A stretch of 64,000 bases of DNA, from assembly GCF_034661175.1 (NCBI RefSeq), contig NZ_CP141058.1, forward strand, positions 2,852,001-2,916,000, given 5' to 3'. The DNA comes from Nocardioides renjunii. Lineage in GTDB: Bacteria > Actinomycetota > Actinomycetes > Propionibacteriales > Nocardioidaceae. Each line of letters begins with the position of its first letter. The first letter of the stretch is position 1. The notes below the pieces were generated by a model. The model was not told where the DNA came from, searched no databases, and saw only the letters and a list, made by a program, of their open reading frames with translations. Positions 19,315 to 27,125 of the stretch are shown piece by piece. The position numbers were made by a program, and so were the translations under genes.

Positions 19315-19345
19315 TGTTGACAAGCAACATATTCGGGACTAAAAC
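19315..19345 (+). promoter_or_regulatory. fruR–fruK–fruA promoter with overlapping operator
   Basis: TTGACA (19317–19322) is spaced 17 bases from TAAAAC (19340–19345), a near-consensus sigma-70-type promoter directed at the DeoR gene. The -35 is embedded in a perfect five-bp inverted repeat, TGTTGACAAGCAACA (19315–19329). This is a likely operator, probably for the DeoR/FruR protein encoded next to it. A further CAACA lies at 19345–19349. Because ptsI starts at 19291 on the other strand, the site could control both units. Confidence 0.6.
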
Positions 19346-19377
19346 AACACATACACAGATCCTCGGGAAGGGGACCG

Positions 19378-20145
19378 ATGTACGCCGAAGAGCGCCAGCA
19401 GGCCATGGCCCACCTGATCAGTCGCCGCGGCCGGTTGTCCGTGGTGCAGCTGGCCGAGGAGTTCGAGGTCACCACCGAGACCGTGCGCCGCGACCTGTCC
19501 ACCCTGGACCGGATGGGTCTGGTCCGCCGGGTGCACGGAGGCGCCGTCCCCGCCGGCTCGCTCACCGTCATCGAATCAGGGATCGGCGAGCGCGACCAGT
19601 CCAACACGCAGGCCAAGGAGGCGATCGCCAACGCGGCGGTCGCCCTGCTGCCGCCGCCCGACTCGGTGGTCGTGATCGACGCCGGGACCACGACCTCCCG
19701 CTTCGCGGCCGCCCTCCCCCGCGACCACCGCCTGACCGTGGTCACCCACGCCGTCCCGGTCGCCACCCGCCTGGCCGGCCTGCCGCAGATCGAGCTGCAC
19801 CTCCTGCCCGGCAAGGTGCGCCCGGCCACCCACGCCGCCGTGGGCGCCGACACCGTCACCGCCCTGTCCGACCTGCGCGCCGACGTCGCCTTCGTGGCGA
19901 CCAACGGCATCACCGTGGGCCACGGGCTCACCACGCCCGACAGCGACGAGGCGGCGAGCAAGCGGGCCATCATCGCCTGCGCGCGGCGTACGGTGGTGCT
20001 CGCAGACTCGACCAAGTTCGGCATCGAGACGGCCGTGCGCTTCGCGACCCTCGACTGCCTGGACGTGCTCGTCACCGACAGCGACATCGAGGCCGCGGAC
20101 CGCCGCGCGCTGGAATCCGCCGGAATCGAGGTAGTGATCGCATGA
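19378..20145 (+). CDS. DeoR-family sugar regulator (FruR-like)
   Basis: The 255-residue protein has an N-terminal DeoR winged helix (RRGRLSVVQLAEEFEVTTETVRRDLSTLDRMGLVRRVHGGA). A DeoR C-terminal sensor domain follows, with the typical DAGTTT and DSTKFG motifs that bind phosphorylated sugars. It is the first gene of a regulator–fruK–fruA–ptsH unit and overlaps fruK by four bases (ATGA). By position it should repress this unit and perhaps ptsI, responding to fructose-1-phosphate or a similar effector. The ATG at 19378 has a GGAAGGGG ribosome site. Confidence 0.93.
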   Translation: MYAEERQQAMAHLISRRGRLSVVQLAEEFEVTTETVRRDLSTLDRMGLVRRVHGGAVPAGSLTVIESGIGERDQSNTQAKEAIANAAVALLPPPDSVVVIDAGTTTSRFAAALPRDHRLTVVTHAVPVATRLAGLPQIELHLLPGKVRPATHAAVGADTVTALSDLRADVAFVATNGITVGHGLTTPDSDEAASKRAIIACARRTVVLADSTKFGIETAVRFATLDCLDVLVTDSDIEAADRRALESAGIEVVIA

Positions 20146-21095
20146 TCCTCACCCTGACGCCCAACCCCAGCTTCGACCGGACGGTCGCCCTCGACGGCCA
20201 CCTCGACCGCGGCCAGGTGCACCGCGTGGTCTCGGTGACGTCGCAGGCCGGCGGCAAGGGGGTCAACATCTCGCGGGCCGCGGTCAGCGCCGACATCCCC
20301 AGCATCGCCGTCGTGCCCGCCCTCAAGGACGACCCGTTCGTCCTCGAGCTGCTCGGCGTGGGCATCGACTGCCGCCCGGTGCGACCGGCCGGCAACGTGC
20401 GCGTCAACCTGACGATCACCGAGCCCGACGGCACCACCACCAAGCTCAACTCCCCCGGCGCCGAGGTGGCCACCGAGGACCTCGAGCGGATGGCCGAGGC
20501 GGTCCTGGCCCGCGCGTCGGTCGCCGCCTGGACCGTGCTGGCGGGCTCGCTGCCCGCAGGCGCCCCGCCCGGCTTCTACGCCGACCTCGTACGCCGCCTG
20601 CGCGCCGTGGGTGGCCACGTGGCCGTCGACACCAGCGACGGCCCGCTGCAGGCGCTGGTGGAGGCGCTCCCGGCAGCCGCCCCGGACCTGATGAAGCCCA
20701 ACGGCGAGGAGCTCGCCTCCTTCACCGGCGGCGACGCCGAGAAGCTCGAGGCCGATCCCGCTGCCACGGCGGTGGCCGCCCGCCAGCTCATCGAGCGGGG
20801 CGTGGGCGCCGTCCTCGCCACCCTCGGGGGCAACGGCGCCGTCCTCGTGACGGCGGAGGGCGCCTGGCACGCGACTCCCCCGCCCACCACCGTCGTCAGC
20901 ACCGTGGGTGCCGGCGACTCCAGCCTGTTCGGCTACCTGCTCGGCGACATGCGGGGGCTGCCGGCCCCCGAGCGCCTCGCACTCGCCGTCGCCTACGGCA
21001 GCGCCGCCGCAGGTCTGCCCGGAACGACCATCCCCCAGCCCTCGCAGCTCCGCACCGAGCTCGTCGGCGTCACCGCCCTCGGAGGCACAGCATGA
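20142..21095 (+). CDS. fruK: 1-phosphofructokinase (PfkB family)
   Basis: FruK phosphorylates fructose-1-phosphate to fructose-1,6-bisphosphate. The 317-residue protein starts MILTLTPNPSFDRTV and has the PfkB substrate-binding GGKGVNISRA. The C-terminal signature GAGDSSLFGYL (about residues 254–264) holds the catalytic Asp. It overlaps the regulator before it and the fructose permease after it by four bases each, a tightly coupled operon. Tagatose-6-phosphate kinase is the main alternative in this family but does not fit the fructose permease. Confidence 0.93.
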   Translation: MILTLTPNPSFDRTVALDGHLDRGQVHRVVSVTSQAGGKGVNISRAAVSADIPSIAVVPALKDDPFVLELLGVGIDCRPVRPAGNVRVNLTITEPDGTTTKLNSPGAEVATEDLERMAEAVLARASVAAWTVLAGSLPAGAPPGFYADLVRRLRAVGGHVAVDTSDGPLQALVEALPAAAPDLMKPNGEELASFTGGDAEKLEADPAATAVAARQLIERGVGAVLATLGGNGAVLVTAEGAWHATPPPTTVVSTVGAGDSSLFGYLLGDMRGLPAPERLALAVAYGSAAAGLPGTTIPQPSQLRTELVGVTALGGTA

Positions 21096-23305
21096 CCGAC
21101 CTCATCACCACAGACCTCGTCCGGCTCGGTGCCGGCTGGGGCGCGGACAAGCACGAGGTGATCCGCGCCCTCGCGGCCGTCGTCGACGACGCCGGCCGCG
21201 CCACCAGCAGGGACCAGCTGATCGAGGACGCGTTCGCCCGCGAGTCCACCTCGTCCACCGGGCTGCCCGGCGGCATCGCGATCCCCCACTGCCGCACGGC
21301 CGGGGTCGAGACGCCTACGCTCGCCTTCGCCCGGCTCGACCCCCCGGTCGACTTCGGCGCCAAGGACGGCCCCGCGGACCTGGCGTTCCTCATCGCGGCA
21401 CCGGCCGGCGGCGACGCCGACCACCTGACGATCCTCACCAAGCTCGCGCGTGCCCTCGTCAAGCCGGCCTTCACCGACTCGCTGCGCTCGGCCGGATCGG
21501 CCGAGGAGGTCGTCGACCTGATCACGCACGAGATCGGCGAGACGGCCCCCGTGGCGAAGAAGACCCCCGCCCCGGCGTCCGGCACCCCGTCCGGTGCGGC
21601 CGAGCCCGGAGGCGGCGAGACCCGGGCCCCGGGCCAGGCCGTCGCCGACGCGACCGGCTCGACGCCCCCCGCCACCTCCGACGGCGCGCCCGCGACCTCG
21701 GCCGGTACGTCGGCCGGCACCTCGGCGGCCGCCGCGACGGCACCCGCCTCCGACGGCATGCCGACCCTGGTCGCGGTCACCGCGTGCCCGACCGGCATCG
21801 CCCACACCTACATGGCGGCCGAGGCCCTCGAGGCCGCTGCCGAGCGGGCGGGGGTCCAGCTCGAGGTCGAGACCCAGGGGTCGGCCGGCGCCACCCCGCT
21901 GGCACCCGCCACCATCGCCGCCGCCGGCGCCGTCATCTTCGCCGTCGACGTGGGCGTGCGTGACCGGTCCCGGTTCGCCGGCAAGCCGATGGTGACCTCC
22001 AGCGTGAAGCGTCCGATCGACGACGCCGACGCGATGATCGCCGAGGCCCTGCGCTACGCCGCCGACCCGTCGGCGTCGCCCCGGGTCGAGGGCGCGGCCG
22101 GCGGCGGGTCCTCGGAGGGCACCGGCGCGACCGGGCAGGAGAGCTGGGGCGGTCGTACGCGACGCGTCCTGATGACCGGCGTCTCCTACATGATCCCCTT
22201 CGTCGCCGCGGGCGGCCTGATGATCGCCCTCGGCTTCCTCTTCGGCGGCTACGAGATCGTCGGCCCCGCGCAGGAGATCCTGCTCGAGAACTCCTTCACC
22301 AACCTGCCCGACCCGTCGGCGCTCGGCCTCGACCACGCCCTGTTCGACTCCGGGTTCTTCGCCTACATCGGTGCCCTGCTGCTGATCATCGGCCAGACCG
22401 CGTTCGCGTTCTTCATCCCTGCACTGGCCGGCTACATCGCGTACGCCATCGCGGACCGCCCCGGCATCGCCCCCGGCTTCGTCATGGGTGGCCTCGCCTC
22501 CAACGTGATCGGCGTGAGCGGCGACTCCGCCTACCCCGCGACGGGCTTCCTCGGCGCGATCGTCGGCGGCGTGCTCGCCGGCGTCATCGCCCACTGGATC
22601 GCGGGCCGCAAGGTCCCGGCCTGGGCCCGCGGCCTGATGCCGGTGCTCGTGATCCCGCTGGTCACCAGCGTGGTGGCCGGCTTCCTCATGCTGGTGGTCC
22701 TCGGCCGGCCGATCGCCTGGTTGATGGGCCAGCTCGAGGACGGCCTCAGCTCGCTGAGCGGCGGCAGCGCCGTCCTGCTCGGCGTCATCCTCGGCCTGAT
22801 GATGGCCTTCGACATGGGCGGTCCGCTCAACAAGGTCGCCTACAGCTTCGCCGCCGCCGGCGTCGGCGGTGCCGCGCTCTCCGGCGACGCACCCGAGCTG
22901 CGGATCATGGCCGCGGTCATGCTGGCCGGCATGGTCCCGCCCATCGCCCTGGCGCTCGCCACGGTGATCCGCCCCAGCCTGTTCTCCATCCCCGAGCGCG
23001 AGAACGGCAAGGCCGGCTGGCTGCTCGGGGCGTCGTTCATCACCGAGGGCGCCATCCCGTTCGCCGCGGCCGACCCGCTGCGGGTCATCCCGTCGATCAT
23101 GGCCGGCAGCGCCGTCACCGGCGGCCTCGCCATGGCGATGGACGTCAGCGTGCGGGCACCCCACGGTGGCATCTTCGTGCTGTTCGCCGTGGACGGGGTC
23201 CTCGGCTACCTGATCGCCCTCGCGGCGGGCGTCGCCGTCGGTGCCGCTCTCGTGATCGTCCTCAAGAGCCTGGGCCGCCCGAGCCCCGACGTCGCTACTG
23301 TCTGA
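21092..23305 (+). CDS. fruA: PTS fructose-specific EIIABC permease
   Basis: The 737-residue permease imports fructose as fructose-1-phosphate. EIIA comes first, with the phospho-His at 66 (GGIAIPHCRTAG). An Ala/Pro-rich linker leads to EIIB with the phospho-Cys at 232 (VTACPTGIAHTYMAAEA). EIIC (about residues 350–725) is a multi-helix membrane domain with GVSGDSAYPATGFLGAI and DMGGPLNKVAY. The A–B–C fusion order is a standard arrangement. It is coupled to fruK and followed 49 bases later by ptsH, so the operon carries both its own permease and HPr. Confidence 0.95.
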   Translation: MTDLITTDLVRLGAGWGADKHEVIRALAAVVDDAGRATSRDQLIEDAFARESTSSTGLPGGIAIPHCRTAGVETPTLAFARLDPPVDFGAKDGPADLAFLIAAPAGGDADHLTILTKLARALVKPAFTDSLRSAGSAEEVVDLITHEIGETAPVAKKTPAPASGTPSGAAEPGGGETRAPGQAVADATGSTPPATSDGAPATSAGTSAGTSAAAATAPASDGMPTLVAVTACPTGIAHTYMAAEALEAAAERAGVQLEVETQGSAGATPLAPATIAAAGAVIFAVDVGVRDRSRFAGKPMVTSSVKRPIDDADAMIAEALRYAADPSASPRVEGAAGGGSSEGTGATGQESWGGRTRRVLMTGVSYMIPFVAAGGLMIALGFLFGGYEIVGPAQEILLENSFTNLPDPSALGLDHALFDSGFFAYIGALLLIIGQTAFAFFIPALAGYIAYAIADRPGIAPGFVMGGLASNVIGVSGDSAYPATGFLGAIVGGVLAGVIAHWIAGRKVPAWARGLMPVLVIPLVTSVVAGFLMLVVLGRPIAWLMGQLEDGLSSLSGGSAVLLGVILGLMMAFDMGGPLNKVAYSFAAAGVGGAALSGDAPELRIMAAVMLAGMVPPIALALATVIRPSLFSIPERENGKAGWLLGASFITEGAIPFAAADPLRVIPSIMAGSAVTGGLAMAMDVSVRAPHGGIFVLFAVDGVLGYLIALAAGVAVGAALVIVLKSLGRPSPDVATV

Positions 23306-23354
23306 CCACGCCCGTCCCGCCGCACCCACACCCCACCCCACCCCAAGGAGAACC

Positions 23355-23597
23355 ATGCCCAGCAAGTCCGTCGTCGTCGGCTCCGCCGTCGGCCTCCACG
23401 CCCGCCCCGCCGCGATCATCGCCGAGAAGGCCGGCGAGCTCGGCTCCGACGTGACCATCAACGGCGTCGACGCCAGCTCGTCGCTGATGATCATGACCCT
23501 CGGCGCCGGCAACGGCGACACCGTCGAGGTGGCCGGTGACGACCAGGCCGCGGTGGACGCCATCGCCGCGCTGGTCGAGCAGGACCTCGACGCCTGA
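23355..23597 (+). CDS. ptsH: phosphocarrier protein HPr
   Basis: HPr carries phosphate from EI to the EII permeases. The 80-residue protein has the active His15 in GLHARPAA. Serines around residues 41–46 (ASSSLMIMTLGA) cover the Ser46 region used for regulation in Firmicutes. No HPr kinase gene is visible here. An AAGGAG ribosome site lies six bases before the ATG. The spacer after fruA is an unusual C-rich run. A very strong terminator follows. Confidence 0.96.
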   Translation: MPSKSVVVGSAVGLHARPAAIIAEKAGELGSDVTINGVDASSSLMIMTLGAGNGDTVEVAGDDQAAVDAIAALVEQDLDA

Positions 23598-23604
23598 GGC
23601 ACTC

Positions 23605-23668
23605 CCGGTGGGCGGTGCCCGAGCCACGTCCTCGTCGTACGACGAGCAGCTCGGGCACCGCCCACCGG
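23605..23668. terminator. bidirectional terminator after ptsH
   Basis: A perfect 20-bp inverted repeat (23605–23624 with 23649–23668) surrounds a loop that itself contains the palindrome CTCGTCGTACGACGAG (23631–23646). It separates ptsH from the convergent membrane-protein gene. Confidence 0.85.
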
Positions 23669-23709
23669 CATGTCCGGGGCCGATGCGCCGGGCGGGGGCG
23701 AGCCCTGCG

Positions 23710-24696
23710 TTAGTCGGTCCGTCGCAGCGCTCGGTAGGCGGCCCGCACGCTCACCGCGCGCTCGAGCTCGGCCACGATCGAGCTGAAGAACTGGGTGCGG
23801 TAGACCTCGTCGGTGACGGCGTAGACCGTGAAGTAGAGACCGCTGAAGGCCGCGAGGAACGTCGACACCTGCACCAGCTCCCAGTTGGCGCGGGCGGAGA
23901 ACGGCAGGTTGGTCACCTCGTGGCCGATCCACCCGGCGATGACGCCCGGGTCCATGACCAGCAGCCCGAAGACCACGAAGAACACGAAGACGCTGACGCT
24001 GAGCAGCACGACCTGCACGAGCTGGGTGATGAGCAGCATCAGCACGAGGTTCGCCTTCTGGAGCCCCGAGATGGCCACCTCGTCGACGACCTTCGCGCCC
24101 GCAGGCTGCCGGAACCCCTCGAGCGGCGTGCCCACCAGGTGGCGTGCCAGCTCATCGGGGTCGACGTGCTCGTCGAACCCCGCCAGCTCCTCGGGCAGCC
24201 GGACGAGCAGGAACCCGACGGTGATCGTGAGGAACAGCGCCACCGTCAGCCACATCACCCGGCCGTCGAGCGTGGCCGACACCTCCCAGACCTCGGCGTT
24301 GATGAAGAGGAAGGTCACGAAGAGCAGCAGCAGTGGCAGCGCTCGCGTCACGAGGGGGAAGAGCAGGCCGAGGCTCGAGAAGGTCTGGCTCGCGGCCCAG
24401 CGGGCCACCACCCACGCACGCAGGGTGAACAGCGCGTAGAGGGCGACGCTGAGCAGGCCGAGGTTGATCCCGGGGACCAGGCCGTCGTCCCACTCCAGGT
24501 GGTCGGTGAGGGCGAACCCGCACACCACCGCGGCCGCGAGCACGACGGCGAGCAGGCCGACCCGGACGAGCCGACCGCGCGCCAGCCCGCGCTGGACCTC
24601 GGCCCGGATGTCGTCGACGAAGTAGGGCAGCCCGTGGTCGACGAACCACTGCTCCACGGCCGCCAGGTCCGTGCGGTCGGTGCGGTCCCCCGTCAC
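23710..24696 (-). CDS. multi-pass membrane protein of unknown function
   Basis: The 328-residue protein has a short polar N-terminus. About six hydrophobic segments follow (near residues 38–58, 65–90, 105–125, 133–155, 205–240 and 265–290). A soluble stretch at about 160–200 is rich in acidic residues. I recognise no domain. The GTG start at 24696 overlaps the ribF stop by four bases (GTGA), so it is translationally coupled to ribF. That link could point to flavin-related transport but may only reflect operon order. Confidence 0.65.
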   Translation of the reverse strand: MTGDRTDRTDLAAVEQWFVDHGLPYFVDDIRAEVQRGLARGRLVRVGLLAVVLAAAVVCGFALTDHLEWDDGLVPGINLGLLSVALYALFTLRAWVVARWAASQTFSSLGLLFPLVTRALPLLLLFVTFLFINAEVWEVSATLDGRVMWLTVALFLTITVGFLLVRLPEELAGFDEHVDPDELARHLVGTPLEGFRQPAGAKVVDEVAISGLQKANLVLMLLITQLVQVVLLSVSVFVFFVVFGLLVMDPGVIAGWIGHEVTNLPFSARANWELVQVSTFLAAFSGLYFTVYAVTDEVYRTQFFSSIVAELERAVSVRAAYRALRRTD

Positions 24697-25628
24697 GCCA
24701 GCAGGTCCCGAGCCCGGCGCACGTCGTCGTGCATCGTCTCGATGAGTGCCTCCATGCCCTCGAACTTCACCATCCCGCGGAGCCGGTCGACGAACGCCAC
24801 CTCGACCTCCACGCCGTAGAGCTCGAGGTCGTCGCGGTCGAGCACGTAGGACTCCACGCGGCGGTCCCGCTCCCCGTCGAACGTGGGGTTGGTGCCGACG
24901 GAGATCGCCGCCGGGTAGCGCTCGCGCGTGTCGAGGCGCGTCAGCCAGCCGGCGTACACGCCGTCGGCGGGCGCGGCGTCCACCGGCGGGATCGGCACGT
25001 TGGCGGTCGGGTAGCCCATCTGGCGCCCGCGCTTGTCCCCCTCCACCACGGTCCCGCGGACGGTGAACGGACGACCGAGGGCCTCTGCGGCCCCGGCGAC
25101 GTCGCCGGTCGCCAGGCACTGGCGCACGTAGGTCGAGCTCCAGACCTGCGGCCCACCGTCGAGGGCCACGCCGACGGTCTCGAAGCCGCGCGAGGCGCCC
25201 GCCTCGACGAGCGTGGCCACCTCGCCGGCGGCCTTGGCGCCGAAGCGGAAGTTGGCGCCGACGACCACGGCGCCGGCGTGGAGGGTGTCGACGATGATCC
25301 GGTCGATGAACTCCTCCGGCGACCAGCCGGCGATCTCGCGGTCGAAGCCGACCACGAGGATCGCGTCGACGCCGGCGGACTCGAGCAGCCGGGCGCGCGT
25401 GTGGATCGAGGTCAGGGTGGGCGGCGCGTGGTCGGGCCGCAGCACCGCCATCGGGTGGGGGTCGAACGTCACCGCCACGACGGAGTCGATGCCGAGCCGG
25501 GAGGCGGCCGCGCGGGCCTCGCGCAGCACGTGGGCGTGCCCGAGGTGGACGCCGTCGAAGTTGCCGATGCTCACCACGGTGCGGCCGAGGTCGGCCGGCA
25601 CGTCCTCGACGTCTCGCCAGATCTGCAC
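24693..25628 (-). CDS. ribF: bifunctional riboflavin kinase/FMN adenylyltransferase
   Basis: RibF converts riboflavin to FMN and then FAD. The 311-residue protein has the N-terminal adenylyltransferase domain with SIGNFDGVHLGH (about residues 21–32) and the C-terminal riboflavin kinase domain with GYPTANV and a conserved NPTF. The length is normal. The GTG at 25628 is preceded at six bases by TAGGCT, suggesting a leaderless transcript. It lies 74 bases after truB, and the downstream membrane gene overlaps it. Confidence 0.96.
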   Translation of the reverse strand: MQIWRDVEDVPADLGRTVVSIGNFDGVHLGHAHVLREARAAASRLGIDSVVAVTFDPHPMAVLRPDHAPPTLTSIHTRARLLESAGVDAILVVGFDREIAGWSPEEFIDRIIVDTLHAGAVVVGANFRFGAKAAGEVATLVEAGASRGFETVGVALDGGPQVWSSTYVRQCLATGDVAGAAEALGRPFTVRGTVVEGDKRGRQMGYPTANVPIPPVDAAPADGVYAGWLTRLDTRERYPAAISVGTNPTFDGERDRRVESYVLDRDDLELYGVEVEVAFVDRLRGMVKFEGMEALIETMHDDVRRARDLLA

Positions 25629-25634
25629 GTCGGC

Positions 25635-25640
25635 AGCCTA
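25635..25640 (-). promoter_or_regulatory. -10 element for leaderless ribF
   Basis: TAGGCT on the minus strand ends six bases before the ribF GTG, so ribF can be transcribed separately from truB. Confidence 0.5.
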
Positions 25641-25702
25641 CTGGCGGCCCCGAGCCGGCCCCGCGCTCCCCCCGCCGTCCCCTCGCTGCCGCCCGCCGTT
25701 GC

Positions 25703-26560
25703 TCAGACGAAGACGGCGACGGGCCTGGCGCGTGCGCCGTGCGGCTCGTAGAGGGCGAGGAACTCGCCTCCCGGCGCGAAGACTGCGTGCGCCCCGTCCC
25801 CCGGCAGCGCCAGGTCGAGGGGGCGCCCGAACCGGACGTGCGCAGCCTGCTCCTCGTCGAGGTCGATCGAGGCGAACGTGCCGCGGGCGGCGTCGGCGAT
25901 GGGAACCATGGCGAAGTCGTCGGCCAGCTCGTCGAGCGTGCGGGCGACCGAGAGGTCGAAGGAGCCGACGGCCGTGCGCCGCAGCGCCGTCAGGTGACCG
26001 CCGACGCCCAGCGCAGTCCCCAGGTCGCGCGCGATGGCGCGGATGTAGGTGCCGCTCGAGCAGCGGACCGAGATGCGCACCTCCGGCAGCGTCACGTCGG
26101 TCACGGCCAGCTCGTGGATCGTCACCGGCCGGGCCGCGAGCTCGACCTGCTCGCCGGCGCGGACCCGCGCGTAGGCGCGCTGCCCGTCGACCTTGATCGC
26201 GGAGACGGCGGTCGGGACCTGCTCGATGTCGCCGACGAACCGCGCCAGCTCCGCGCGTACGTCGTCCTCCCGCACGCCGCCGGTGCCACGCGTCTCGACG
26301 ACCTCTCCCTCGGCATCGTCGGTGGTCGTCGACACCCCCAGCCGGATGGTCGCGTCGTAGGCCTTCTCGGTGAGCATCAGGTGCCCGAGCAGCCGCGTGG
26401 CCCGGTCGACGCCCAGCACGAGCACACCCGTCGCCATCGGGTCGAGGGTGCCGGCGTGGCCGACCTTGCGGGTGCCGGCGAGGCGGCGGACCCGGGCGAC
26501 GACGTCGTGGGAGGTCATGCCCGGGGACTTGTCGACGACGACCAGACCGGGGTCGACCAT
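25703..26560 (-). CDS. truB: tRNA pseudouridine(55) synthase
   Basis: TruB makes pseudouridine 55 in the T-loop of tRNAs. The 285-residue protein starts with LVVVDKSPGMTSHDVV and has the catalytic Asp in KVGHAGTLDPMATGVL (about residues 37–52). A C-terminal PUA-like region is present. Its ATG shares one base with the rbfA stop (TGATG), so the two are coupled. Confidence 0.96.
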   Translation of the reverse strand: MVDPGLVVVDKSPGMTSHDVVARVRRLAGTRKVGHAGTLDPMATGVLVLGVDRATRLLGHLMLTEKAYDATIRLGVSTTTDDAEGEVVETRGTGGVREDDVRAELARFVGDIEQVPTAVSAIKVDGQRAYARVRAGEQVELAARPVTIHELAVTDVTLPEVRISVRCSSGTYIRAIARDLGTALGVGGHLTALRRTAVGSFDLSVARTLDELADDFAMVPIADAARGTFASIDLDEEQAAHVRFGRPLDLALPGDGAHAVFAPGGEFLALYEPHGARARPVAVFV

Positions 26561-27057
26561 CAGGGGCGGACGTCCCCGTCGAGGTCGTCCCCGCCGGGCT
26601 CGTCCTCGTCGGGCTCGTCCTCGTCGTCGAGGTCGTCCTCGGCCGCCCGCGGCTTCTTGTAGGGGTCGGGCTCGCCGGCGTAGGCCGTGCCGCGCTGCGC
26701 GGCGACCGCCTCGTCCTGCTCCTTGGCGCGGGCGAGCACCTCCTCGAGCTCCCGGGCGCTCTCGGGGAGCGCGTCGGGGATGAAGGTCAGCGACGGCACG
26801 ATGCGCATGCCGAGCTGCCGGGCGACCTCGGAGCGGATGACGCCCTTGGCCGACTCGAGCGCAGCGGCGGTGCTGGTCCGCTCCTCCTCGCCGCCGAGGA
26901 CGGTGTAGAAGATCGACGCCTGCTGGGAGTCGCCGGTGACCCGGACGTCGGTGATGGTGACGAAGCCGAGGCGCGGGTCCTTGATGCGACGCTCGAGCAT
27001 CTCGGCGACGATCACCTGGATGCGGTCGGCGATCTTGCGGACGCGGGGGTTGGTCAT
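26560..27057 (-). CDS. rbfA: 30S ribosome-binding factor RbfA
   Basis: RbfA assists late 16S maturation and 30S assembly. The 165-residue protein has the KH-like core starting [28 protein letters not shown] long acidic tail (residues about 140–165, mostly Asp and Glu) is a common actinobacterial extension. It follows infB across a strong hairpin and is coupled to truB downstream. Confidence 0.95.
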   Translation of the reverse strand: MTNPRVRKIADRIQVIVAEMLERRIKDPRLGFVTITDVRVTGDSQQASIFYTVLGGEEERTSTAAALESAKGVIRSEVARQLGMRIVPSLTFIPDALPESARELEEVLARAKEQDEAVAAQRGTAYAGEPDPYKKPRAAEDDLDDEDEPDEDEPGGDDLDGDVRP

Positions 27058-27078
27058 GTGCTCACTCTCTCAAATGCC

Positions 27079-27114
27079 GACCGGGCACCTGCACAGCAGT
27101 GCAGGTGCCCGGTC
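27079..27114 (-). terminator. hairpin between infB and rbfA
   Basis: A perfect 16-bp stem (GACCGGGCACCTGCAC and its complement) with loop AGCA lies directly after the infB stop. It is strong enough to end transcription of the nusA–infB unit, although rbfA lies on the same strand. Confidence 0.8.
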
Positions 27115-27125
27115 AGTGTCCTACG

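Noticed and set aside
20993-23932. 979-codon open frame on the minus strand opposite fruA
   Set aside because: The plus strand holds EIIABC and HPr with phospho-sites. The minus frame is Gly/Arg/Asp-rich shadow.
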